From 66-474 sp035717365 (GTDB lineage: Bacteria > Pseudomonadota > Gammaproteobacteria > Xanthomonadales > Rhodanobacteraceae), in the NCBI GenBank assembly GCA_035717365.1, contig DASTIS010000234.1:1-9145 (forward strand): 9,145 nucleotides of DNA, written 5' to 3'. The position numbers were made by a program, and so were the translations under genes. This document shows, piece after piece, positions 1-6,873 of the stretch. How positions within the stretch are numbered: the first letter of the stretch is position 1; every line of letters starts with the position of its first letter. The notes below the pieces were generated by a model. That model worked only from the letters and a program-made list of their open reading frames with translations. It was not told the DNA's origin and made no database searches.

Positions 1-2163
1 TCACCACCCCTTGCCCCGGGCTGGTACGAGGTGCGCGGAAACCTGGAAGTGCGGGCTGGCAAGGCCATGTTGCCCAGTCTGTATGTGCGTTACGCCGAGG
101 GCTCGGCTCTCGCCAATACCGAGCTGACCTTGTCCGGGCCCGACGCAACCGGGCGCGTCAGCGCGCTGTTGCTGTTCTACGACACGGTCCAGTCGCTGGC
201 GTTCTATCCAAGCATCTACCCCGCGCGTTTCGTGATGCACGACTTCAGCCTGCGGCGCGTATCGCGGTGGCACGCCCTGCGCCACATGCTGGGCGGGCCG
301 CGCCTGGGTACGCAGGGCCCCGGATCCGCGGGCCGCGCGCTTGCATGGAGCCGAAGCGTGACCGGCCGCGGCCTGAAGCGTGCGACCGACGGCCTGTATG
401 CCGACTACCGGCGACGCCTGCATCCCCCGGGTCTCGGCGACTACGAAATCTGGACGCGGAAATACGACACCCTCAGCGCGATCGAGCTGGCCGCGTTTCG
501 CCGGCGGGCGCAGGCGCTGGACGACCGTGGGCCGCTGATCTCGCTGCTGCTTGCGGTCGACGATATCCCCGCGCCGTCGCTGCGTCGTTGCCTGGACCGC
601 GTGCTGGATCAGGTTTGGGCACGATGGGAACTGTGCGTCGTGGACAGGGCGACGCGCGCACCGCAGGTGTCGTCGGTACTTGCCGAATACGCACGTCGCG
701 ACGCGCGCATTCGCGTCATGCGTTGCGAGCGCGATGAAAACATTGCGGAGGCGTCGAATGCGGTGCTGGCGATGGCGCGCGGCGAGTTCGTGGCGCTGCT
801 TGACGCGGATGACCAATTGCGTCCGCACGCGCTGCTGCGGGTCGCGGAGTCGATCGTGGCGGATTCCGGACTGGCGATCGTGTATTCGGACGAAGACAGA
901 CTCGATCCCGCCGGCCAGCGTATCGACCCGCATTTCAAGCCGGACTGGAATCCCGATTTGCTGCGCAGCCGGAACTATTTCGGGCACCTCACTTCGATCC
1001 GGGCGGCCCTCGTGCGCGAAGCGGGCGGGTTCCGCGCGGGCTTAGAAGACAGCCGGGATTACGATTTGATCCTGCGCTGCGTCGAACAAGTCGAGCCCGA
1101 ACAAATCCGGCACATCCCCGAAATCCTTTGTCACCGGCACGTCACCGCGGATCGAGCCACGACGGGCCGCGATGCCACGCAGGTGGCGGCCACGGGGGCG
1201 CGCGCCCTCACCGAACACCTGCAGCGCATCGGGGCCGACGCCGAGATCGAATCCAGCGGGTTGCCTCCCGGGTATCACCGGGTTCGCTGGCACTTGCCCC
1301 GACCCGTGCCGAAGGCCAGCCTGATCATTCCCACCCGCGACCGCCTGGAACTGCTGCGGACCTGTGTCGAGAGCATCCTCGCCAAATCCACCCATCCCGA
1401 CTTCGAAATCGTGGTGGTCGACAACCAGTCCGGCGACGGCGCGACGCTGCGCTACCTGCGCGAACTCGAAACACGTGAGAATGTGCGGGTGCTGCGCTAC
1501 GACGCACCGTTCAATTACTCGGCGATCAACAACTGGGCCGCCCACCAGTGCGACGGGCCGCTGATCGGACTGGTCAACAACGACATCGAAGTCATCACGC
1601 CCGACTGGCTCGAGGAGATGGCCGGTTTTGCCGCGCGGCCGGATACCGGTGCGGTCGGCGCGATGCTGTACTACCCCGACGACACCATCCAGCATGCGGG
1701 CGTGCTGCTCGGAATGCTGGGACTCGCCGGGCACATCGGTGCGAAGAAGCCGCGCGGCTGGGCGGGCCACGCGGGGCGCGGCCTGGTGGCGCAGAACCTT
1801 TCAGCGGTCACCGGCGCCTGCCTGTTGGTGCGACGCGAGGTGTTCGAGGAAGTCGGCGGACTCGACGAGCGGTTGCCGGTCGCCTTCAACGACATCGACT
1901 TCTGCCTGCGCGTCCGCGCGCGCGGCTACCGCAATGTGTGGACGCCCTTCGCGGAGCTGTACCACCACGAATCGGCTTCGCGTGGCGATGACGACACCGT
2001 CGAGAAGATGGCCCGCTCCAACTCGGAAGTGGCCTTCATGCAGGCGCGGTGGGGGCAGGCCCTGCGCGAAGATCCGGCCTACAACCCCAACCTGTCGCTG
2101 CAAAGCCAACACTTCGAACTGGCATTTCCGCCGCGGGATGGCGCGGCCACAACGCTCGGTTGA
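1..2163 (+). CDS. Two-domain family 2 glycosyltransferase, 3' part (5' end outside window)
   Basis: The reading frame is open from base 1 and ends at TGA 2161-2163, giving 720 residues with no start in the window. The GTG at 31 lies inside the conserved N-terminal region (GWYEVRGNLEV), so it is probably not the true start. Counting codon 1 as bases 1-3, residues about 175-400 form a first GT-A domain with the DXD-type motif DADD at 268-271. Residues about 435-660 form a second, with VVVDNQSGDG near 470-480, NND at 526-528 and FNDIDFCLR near 629-637. No membrane segment is visible. Proteins of this build are large cytoplasmic O-antigen or exopolysaccharide glycosyltransferases that add one or two sugars from nucleotide-sugar donors. 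Domain 1 lacks the usual DDxS nucleotide-binding motif (it has VVDRAT), so it may be weaker or use a different donor. The gene converges on the minus-strand operon and is a separate transcript. The family call is firm; donor and acceptor are unknown. Confidence 0.93.
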   Translation, partial: SPPLAPGWYEVRGNLEVRAGKAMLPSLYVRYAEGSALANTELTLSGPDATGRVSALLLFYDTVQSLAFYPSIYPARFVMHDFSLRRVSRWHALRHMLGGPRLGTQGPGSAGRALAWSRSVTGRGLKRATDGLYADYRRRLHPPGLGDYEIWTRKYDTLSAIELAAFRRRAQALDDRGPLISLLLAVDDIPAPSLRRCLDRVLDQVWARWELCVVDRATRAPQVSSVLAEYARRDARIRVMRCERDENIAEASNAVLAMARGEFVALLDADDQLRPHALLRVAESIVADSGLAIVYSDEDRLDPAGQRIDPHFKPDWNPDLLRSRNYFGHLTSIRAALVREAGGFRAGLEDSRDYDLILRCVEQVEPEQIRHIPEILCHRHVTADRATTGRDATQVAATGARALTEHLQRIGADAEIESSGLPPGYHRVRWHLPRPVPKASLIIPTRDRLELLRTCVESILAKSTHPDFEIVVVDNQSGDGATLRYLRELETRENVRVLRYDAPFNYSAINNWAAHQCDGPLIGLVNNDIEVITPDWLEEMAGFAARPDTGAVGAMLYYPDDTIQHAGVLLGMLGLAGHIGAKKPRGWAGHAGRGLVAQNLSAVTGACLLVRREVFEEVGGLDERLPVAFNDIDFCLRVRARGYRNVWTPFAELYHHESASRGDDDTVEKMARSNSEVAFMQARWGQALREDPAYNPNLSLQSQHFELAFPPRDGAATTLG

Positions 2164-2318
2164 GGAATTCTGATTTTGCTCGTCATACAGGTGAAGGCCG
2201 GTATCCAGGGGGAAAGAAATGGCGGAGTGCGGCTCGCCAGAGAGCCAGGCTGGGCTTCGATTCCGGATAGGGTCCAGTGCGGGTTCTGCGACCGGGGGCT
2301 TCTTGATATGCCTTCGCA
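2164..2318. other. Convergent intergenic region
   Basis: This is the 155-base gap between the stop of the glycosyltransferase (+) and the stop of the YfhO-like gene (-). No gene-like reading frame is supported here. It holds a degenerate REP-type palindrome (2180-2209) and a weak GC stem at 2221-2238 (GGCG-AG pairing with CTCGCC around a short loop, one bulge). Transcripts from both sides must end here, but I see no clear U-tract after either stem, so a classical intrinsic terminator is not evident. Confidence 0.6.
2180..2209. repeat. Degenerate REP-like palindromic repeat unit
   Basis: The stretch looks like the widespread proteobacterial repeat whose consensus runs roughly TCGTCATTCCGGCGAAGGCC followed by GGAATCCAGG. 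I count four differences in 30 bases, judged against a remembered consensus. ATACAGG (2185-2191) can pair with CCGGTAT (2198-2204) around a six-base loop, with one mismatch. Two of the differences from consensus (T to A in the left arm, A to T in the right arm) compensate each other, so the stem is kept. Such elements often lie between convergent genes and can act as a bidirectional transcript end or mRNA stabiliser. Only one copy is seen in the window. Confidence 0.5.
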
Positions 2319-4727
2319 CTACACGACCTCGCCCTCGCGTCTGCCGCCCCGCTGCCGGACCGCGATCATTCGGATGGCCCCGCATCCGATGAGAATCAGC
2401 AACGCCGCCAGCGACAGCCATTTCCCGAGCGCGCGGCCAGGTACCGCATAGCGCAAGGCCACCTCGTGTTGGCCGGGTGCGAGCAGCAGTGCTGTCAATC
2501 CGTAATCGGCTCGAAACATCGGGGCAACCTTGCCGTCCACCTGCGCTTGCCATCCCCGCTCGAACGGCATGGAGATAAGGAACACGCTGGCTTGTGGGGC
2601 ATGCACGCTTGCTGCGAGGTGGATGTCCGAGATCTTCCTCAACGATGCCTGGGCCTCCGTGCCCGCGACGGGTCGCGGATGTTCCCGGTCCAGGCGCGCG
2701 AGCCCGGCCTGTACTTCTGCGGGATCCGGCACGATCACCGTATCGAGCAGCAAGGCGTCCCGCTTCGTGACGGGCAGCTTGTCGGCTTCCGCCTCGCTGG
2801 CGAGATTCCGGTAGAGATGGCCGATGCCGTGGGCGTCACGGTTGCGGTAGATGTTGATCTTGCCGGCGCTGCCGATCCAGGTCATGCCGTCCAGCTTGTC
2901 CGGACCGCGGTTGCGCGACAGCAGGTAACGCACGCCCAGCAGGTCGAGTACCGCCGGTCGACCCGTCATGCGGCCGATGTAGTTGGTCCTCGGATGCGGC
3001 CGCGGCAACTGCATCTTGTCCACGAACCGGGTGATGGACTTGCCCTGGAAAAAATAGGACTTGGTGCCGCTGTAATCCTGGACCAGGGAATCGTTGAGAT
3101 ACACCGACCGGTAGGTCTTCTCGACGCGGTAGAACGCGTTTTCGGGTTCCCTTTTGCGGATCCATCGCAGGGCATCGCCCGTACCGTCGTGGTAGCTCCC
3201 GACCCGGCTCGATCCGTCCATGGCCACGCTGTGGCGATGCAATATCGGCGGTATCGCGAAAATCAGCAATTCGCAGGCCAGCACGAAAACCAGGCCCGTG
3301 GCCGGTATCCAGGGCATGCCCTGGCGCGATGGCGATGGCCACAGCAAGGCGCCATACATCGCGATGAAGGTCAGGACGAGCGCCAGGTGCTCGAAGTCGA
3401 CGAAATGGGCCCGGCGTATCGTCAGGTACAACAGCACGAGCACCATGCCGGCGATGGTCATCAACAAGCCGCTGCGCCAGGTGCCACTGCGATACACGCG
3501 CCGCAGTCCGGCCACCCCCAGCACCAGCAGCCCCAGCGAGACCCACAGCGTGGAAAGGCGAAAACCCAAGTGTCCGAAGCCATAGACCGCATGGCGCATG
3601 AACGGCCATGTGATGTACACGAGCCACAGCACGAGGCCGGCGATGCACATCAACCGCTCGCGCCGCGTTGCCTTCGGACCCAGCAGCTGCGGAATGCACA
3701 CCAGCATCAAGATGCCGACATAAAAGCCGGGTGCTTCGAACCAGTTGGACCAGCCGTGATAGTTGCTGGCGGTCCCGAACATGCTCTTGCCGAACAGGCT
3801 GAGCAGTTCCACGGCCAGGAGCCGGAACCCGGTGGTCTCCCCGGCGGAATCCAGCACCGAGTGGAAGATCGAATGGTTTCCGCTGACACGTGGACTGGAG
3901 AGCAAATAAATGAGGTTGGGCACCAGGACCACGGCTGTCAACATGGCACCCAGTGCCGCCCAAGCGATATACCGGCACAAGGATGGCAAATAAGGAGCGG
4001 CGTCATCCTCGCGAGAGACCAGGAAGGGCCGCGCGACGACGTAGAGCACGCTGAGCAGCGTGAAGGTGTAGGTATCGAAGACAGCCCCCGAGCCGACCAC
4101 CAGGCCCGCCAGCACGGCATAGCGCGCCTTGCGGTTGCGGAAGTAGCACTCGAAGAAAAACAGGTAGGCGGCGAGCTGCGGAATCGCATAGCCTTGCGTG
4201 TCCCATTGCCCGTTGACCATGGCATAGCCGCAGAAGGCGTAGGCCAGCGCACCGGCCGCCGATATGCGCGCTTCGATGCCGATCTTGCGCAGGTAGCCAT
4301 ACATGAATCCGCCGGCCAACAGCACGCGCAGGAAATACGTGGGCAGACGCAGTCCGAGTTGCCAGGACTCGGGAAACAGTGCGTTGAGCCACACCAGTGC
4401 ATTCGACAGCCAACCGATATAGCTGCCCAGGCCGGCATCGAACGACCAGGTCATGGTGTGCAGCTCGTGCAACTGACGCGCGTGCGCTATCTGGAAAGGG
4501 AAATAATAGGAAAAGGTGTCGATGCCGATGTCGACAAAGGCAAAAGCGCGATGCTTGATGATGAAATACAGCGACAGCACAAGCACGATGACGATTGCAC
4601 ATGCCAGGTACAACAGAAAGCCACGCTTGCCTTCGTCGAGGGAACGCAGGCGCTCGCCTGTGCTGCTGTTGCGCGGGATGGCGGCGCCAGGGTTTCGCTG
4701 ACCGCTGGGGTGGTTCGTGACCATCAT
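2319..4727 (-). CDS. YfhO-family polytopic membrane protein, putative GT-C glycosyltransferase
   Basis: Predicted product is 802 residues. I chose ATG 4727-4725 because it forms an ATGA overlap with the aminotransferase stop (TGA 4726-4724). A second ATG follows directly, and an upstream start at 4799 would bury 24 residues in the previous gene. After a charged cytoplasmic N-terminus comes a first membrane helix (about residues 37-57), then an acidic external segment FVDIGIDTFSYYFPF with D66 and D70, and about ten or more further hydrophobic helices to about residue 498. A large soluble, probably periplasmic, domain follows, containing DLLGVRYLLS (about 595-604) and a C-terminal RGWQAQVDGK segment, then a last helix. 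This is the YfhO (bacterial membrane protein) pattern. Gram-positive members are linked to glycosylation of lipoteichoic acid with undecaprenyl-phosphate sugars; GT-C enzymes carry catalytic acids in the first external loop. I infer that this protein transfers the operon's sugar to a periplasmic acceptor. Family fairly sure, activity inferred. Confidence 0.88.
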   Translation of the reverse strand: MMVTNHPSGQRNPGAAIPRNSSTGERLRSLDEGKRGFLLYLACAIVIVLVLSLYFIIKHRAFAFVDIGIDTFSYYFPFQIAHARQLHELHTMTWSFDAGLGSYIGWLSNALVWLNALFPESWQLGLRLPTYFLRVLLAGGFMYGYLRKIGIEARISAAGALAYAFCGYAMVNGQWDTQGYAIPQLAAYLFFFECYFRNRKARYAVLAGLVVGSGAVFDTYTFTLLSVLYVVARPFLVSREDDAAPYLPSLCRYIAWAALGAMLTAVVLVPNLIYLLSSPRVSGNHSIFHSVLDSAGETTGFRLLAVELLSLFGKSMFGTASNYHGWSNWFEAPGFYVGILMLVCIPQLLGPKATRRERLMCIAGLVLWLVYITWPFMRHAVYGFGHLGFRLSTLWVSLGLLVLGVAGLRRVYRSGTWRSGLLMTIAGMVLVLLYLTIRRAHFVDFEHLALVLTFIAMYGALLWPSPSRQGMPWIPATGLVFVLACELLIFAIPPILHRHSVAMDGSSRVGSYHDGTGDALRWIRKREPENAFYRVEKTYRSVYLNDSLVQDYSGTKSYFFQGKSITRFVDKMQLPRPHPRTNYIGRMTGRPAVLDLLGVRYLLSRNRGPDKLDGMTWIGSAGKINIYRNRDAHGIGHLYRNLASEAEADKLPVTKRDALLLDTVIVPDPAEVQAGLARLDREHPRPVAGTEAQASLRKISDIHLAASVHAPQASVFLISMPFERGWQAQVDGKVAPMFRADYGLTALLLAPGQHEVALRYAVPGRALGKWLSLAALLILIGCGAIRMIAVRQRGGRREGEVV

Positions 4728-5863
4728 CGGCGCGCTGATTCCAGTGCCGCGCCTGCCCTGTCCAGTACGAATGGCAGGTGTTCTTCCAGGCCCAGCCACA
4801 AGGGCATCCGCACCAGGCGCTCGCCAACGTCGTCGGTAATCTTCATCGAGCCGGCGCTACGGCCGTAACGCCGGCCGGCCGGCGACGAGTGAAGAGGGAT
4901 GTAGTGGAATACGGGGTGGATGTCGTCCTCCCGCAGGGTCGCGATGAATCGCGTGCGTGCCTCGATGCCGGGTAGCAGGAGATAGAACATGTGTGCGTTG
5001 TGCATGCATTCGACAGGCACGATGGGGCGGCGCGCGATGCCTTCTGCCTCGAACGGGCCGGCCCACTCGTGGTAGCGCTGCCAGATGGCAAGGCGGCGCG
5101 TGGTGATGGTCTCGGCTTCCTCGAGCTGCGCCGCCAGGAACGCCGCCAGGATATCGCTGGGCAGAAAGGACGAGCCCATGTCCACCCATGAGTACTTGTC
5201 CACCTGGCCGCGGAAGAACTTGCTGCGGTTGGTGCCCTTTTCGCGGAGGATTTCAGCCCGTTCAACGAAACGCTCGTCGTTGACCAGCAATGACCCCCCT
5301 TCGCCGCTGATCACGTTCTTGGTTTCATGAAAGCTGAGTGCGCCGAACCGGCCGATACTGCCGAGCGGGCGCCCCTTGTATGTGGACAGGATGCCTTGCG
5401 CGGCGTCTTCCACCACGGCGAGGTCGTGCTTTGCGGCGATGGCCATGATGGTGTCCATCTCGCAGCCGATGCCGGCGTAGTGCACCACGCAGATGGCCTT
5501 GGTGCGCGGCGTGATGGCGGCCTCGATCAGTGCCTCGTCGAGATTCAGCGTATCGGAGCGGATGTCCACGAAAACGGGCACTGCGCCGCGCAGCACGAAG
5601 GCATTGGCGGTGGAAACGAACGTGAACGACGGCATGATCACTTCGTCGCCGGGTTCCAGGTCCAGCAACAACGCCGACATTTCCAGCGCGGCCGTGCACG
5701 AATGCGTCAGCAACGCCTTGTTGCAACCGGTCCGCTGCTCCAGCCAGGCATGGCAGCGCCTGGTGAAGTCACCATCGCCGGAGAGATGCCCGTTCCCGTG
5801 CGCCTGCGCGATGTACTCGAGTTCGCGTCCCGTCATGTAGGGCTTGTTGAACGGAATTTTCAT
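4724..5863 (-). CDS. wecE: dTDP-4-amino-4,6-dideoxygalactose transaminase (WecE/RffA type)
   Basis: The 379-residue protein belongs to the DegT/DnrJ/EryC1/StrS PLP-dependent sugar aminotransferases and closely resembles E. coli WecE along its length. Shared segments include GDGDFTRRC near the N-terminus, PGDEVIMPSFTFVSTANAFV (71-90), VVEDAAQG with D153 and Q156 contacting PLP, SFHETKN with the Schiff-base lysine K182, REKGTNRSKFFRGQVDKYSW, and HNAHMFY and FHYIPLHSSPAG near the C-terminus. WecE converts dTDP-4-keto-6-deoxy-D-glucose plus glutamate to dTDP-Fuc4N in the cytoplasm. The gluco-specific viosamine enzymes (VioA/QdtB) belong to the same superfamily; the strong WecE likeness favours the galacto product, but sequence reading does not prove it. 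ATG 5863-5861 lies 16 bases after the preceding stop with no clear Shine-Dalgarno sequence. The end overlaps the YfhO-like gene (ATGA). No RmlA/RmlB or WecD partner is in the window. Confidence 0.95.
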   Translation of the reverse strand: MKIPFNKPYMTGRELEYIAQAHGNGHLSGDGDFTRRCHAWLEQRTGCNKALLTHSCTAALEMSALLLDLEPGDEVIMPSFTFVSTANAFVLRGAVPVFVDIRSDTLNLDEALIEAAITPRTKAICVVHYAGIGCEMDTIMAIAAKHDLAVVEDAAQGILSTYKGRPLGSIGRFGALSFHETKNVISGEGGSLLVNDERFVERAEILREKGTNRSKFFRGQVDKYSWVDMGSSFLPSDILAAFLAAQLEEAETITTRRLAIWQRYHEWAGPFEAEGIARRPIVPVECMHNAHMFYLLLPGIEARTRFIATLREDDIHPVFHYIPLHSSPAGRRYGRSAGSMKITDDVGERLVRMPLWLGLEEHLPFVLDRAGAALESARR

Positions 5864-5873
5864 GGCGATCGCC
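5864..5873. other. GGCGATCGCC perfect palindrome abutting the wecE start
   Basis: A perfect 10-base palindrome, containing the octamer GCGATCGC, sits directly against the wecE ATG and fills most of the 16-base gap after the second SMR-like gene, where a ribosome binding site would be expected. Nothing shows it is a regulatory site. It may be chance in a GC-rich genome. Confidence 0.4.
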
Positions 5874-5879
5874 GATAGC

Positions 5880-6188
5880 TCAAACGTTGTAGATGACCAC
5901 GCCGGCCACGATCAGACCCAACGCCAGCAGCTGGTTGCGTCCGAGATGTTCCCCGAACAATCGGTGCGCGGCGAGTGGTGCCAGCACGTACGTCAGAGCC
6001 GCGCCTACGTACACCCGACCGATTCCCAACTCGCGAACGGCGAAATAGGTGCAGACTACCGCCAGGCAGAACAGCACCGCTGCGATGGGAATGAACACTT
6101 TTCTGCGAGAGAGAAAATGCTGTTTGAAGGCGAGTTGCGCAACCACTGTGGCGGCAATGGTCATGCCGAGAAAGACCCAGCCTGTCAC
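5880..6188 (-). CDS. SMR/EamA-like four-helix membrane protein, putative sugar-lipid flippase subunit (ArnF/ArnE-like)
   Basis: 102 residues starting at GTG 6188-6186, which overlaps the upstream gene's TGA (6187-6185) as GTGA. The same frame stays open far upstream, but that part lacks membrane character and shadows the previous gene, so the coupled GTG is preferred. Four hydrophobic helices lie at about 3-21, 31-51, 56-78 and 85-101. Family-like features are VAQLAFKQ in helix 1 and FGEH...NQLLALGLIVAGVVIY across the helix 3-4 junction. Small proteins of this type occur in pairs; ArnE and ArnF together move undecaprenyl-phosphate-aminoarabinose across the inner membrane. Its position after a sister gene and before an amino-sugar aminotransferase suggests an equivalent heterodimer for this operon's sugar. 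A drug-efflux role is less likely here but cannot be excluded. Confidence 0.82.
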   Translation of the reverse strand: MTGWVFLGMTIAATVVAQLAFKQHFLSRRKVFIPIAAVLFCLAVVCTYFAVRELGIGRVYVGAALTYVLAPLAAHRLFGEHLGRNQLLALGLIVAGVVIYNV

Positions 6189-6616
6189 GCGAGCGACTCG
6201 TCTTGCCCTGAGCGGGACGGCAGCAGGAGCAACAACACACCTGCAGTGACCAGACCCGCGCCCAAAATCTGCGCCGCCGAAACCGGTTCCCCGAACGCGG
6301 CGGCAACGGCCACCAGGCATGGAAAAAACAGCGCGGTAGCCGGATAGGCGATGCTGACGGGAAAGCGCTTGTGCATCGCGCCCCATACGACGAAGCGGCC
6401 GAAGCTCAGTACGGCTACCAGGAGCAGCACGGCGGCAATCAACCCCAGTTGCACCGAAGAGAGACCGGATGCGAACTTGATCAGCGCGGCATTGACGAGT
6501 TGCAGCGCGATATTGAGCGTCACCAACAGCAGCAGCAAACCGACCCGCACACGCGTTTGCGGTCCGGAGATCGTTCCACCGTATGCAGGTGCGCCGGGCC
6601 GACTGGGGTTGGGCAT
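6185..6616 (-). CDS. SMR/EamA-like four-helix membrane protein, first subunit of a flippase pair
   Basis: 143 residues from ATG 6616-6614, a few bases after the ACP stop (TGA 6624-6622). A TTG at 6625 forms a TTGA overlap and is an alternative that adds three residues. No strong Shine-Dalgarno is seen. A basic, proline-rich N-terminal tail of about 22 residues precedes four helices (about 24-45, 56-80, 86-108 and 114-133). Helix 1 contains LQLVNAALIK, helix 3 starts with FPVSIAYP as in ArnE-like and SMR proteins, and helix 4 is preceded by FGEPVSAAQ. The next gene has the same architecture and overlaps it by four bases. The two are therefore probably a heterodimeric carrier for a polyprenyl-phosphate sugar, analogous to ArnE/ArnF. 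The substrate is inferred from context only. Confidence 0.83.
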   Translation of the reverse strand: MPNPSRPGAPAYGGTISGPQTRVRVGLLLLLVTLNIALQLVNAALIKFASGLSSVQLGLIAAVLLLVAVLSFGRFVVWGAMHKRFPVSIAYPATALFFPCLVAVAAAFGEPVSAAQILGAGLVTAGVLLLLLPSRSGQDESLA

Positions 6617-6621
6617 ATGCG

Positions 6622-6873
6622 TCAATCAGGGTTGCCGAAAAGCTCTTCGGCCTTTCGGTAAAACGCATCTATGGTGTTGGCCTCGGCGGCGTTCAGCTCA
6701 CCAAAGTTCAGGCCCGTTATGGCCTCGACCTGCAGTACCAGGTCCATGGCATCCAGCGAGTCCAGACCGGCATTGGAAAAATTCTCGTCGTTCGCGAGGT
6801 CCACGTGGTCGATGCTCTTGACCCGCTTGATGCCCTGGATCACCGCTTCACGAAATTCATTCCTGGTAATCAT
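6622..6873 (-). CDS. Acyl carrier protein (dedicated, operon-encoded)
   Basis: 83 residues, the usual length of a stand-alone ACP and acidic like one. The signature GLDSLD at 36-41 places the 4'-phosphopantetheine serine at S39, followed by the typical AMDLVLQVE helix. ATG 6873-6871 follows the KAS III stop with no gap (TGA 6876-6874). A good Shine-Dalgarno GGAG (6882-6879) lies five bases before it, inside the end of the KAS III gene. It should carry acyl thioesters in the cytoplasm after activation by a phosphopantetheinyl transferase encoded elsewhere. Its position next to a KAS III, with an LpxD-like acyltransferase upstream, suggests a private carrier for a sugar acyl group rather than the main fatty-acid ACP, which normally sits with fabG/fabF. 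Confidence 0.95.
   Translation of the reverse strand: MITRNEFREAVIQGIKRVKSIDHVDLANDENFSNAGLDSLDAMDLVLQVEAITGLNFGELNAAEANTIDAFYRKAEELFGNPD

Noticed and set aside
1..987. A 328-codon open frame on the minus strand opposite the glycosyltransferase
   Set aside because: Low-complexity Arg/Gln/His-rich shadow of a clearly conserved glycosyltransferase; no recognisable domain.
2176..2451. Small plus-strand frame in the convergent gap (91 codons)
   Set aside because: It runs into the antisense of the YfhO-like gene, includes the palindromic repeat and resembles no protein.
4727..4799. A start for the YfhO-like protein at 4799
   Set aside because: The extra 24 residues lie entirely within the aminotransferase gene and are not family-like; the ATGA-coupled start at 4727 fits the operon's pattern.
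2466..4868. An 800-codon open frame on the plus strand opposite the YfhO-like gene
   Set aside because: It is rich in His, Gln, Arg and Gly with no domain or hydrophobic core, and mirrors the codon pattern of the real minus-strand gene in GC-rich DNA.
5880..6616. One EamA transporter split by a frameshift
   Set aside because: Each half has its own complete four-helix unit and a precise stop/start overlap, which fits an ArnE/ArnF-like pair better than a broken ten-helix protein.
5880..6668. A single 262-residue protein covering the second membrane gene and most of the first in another frame
   Set aside because: Only the last 102 residues have membrane-protein character; the rest is a shadow of the first SMR-like gene. 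The GTGA overlap at 6188-6185 explains the true start.
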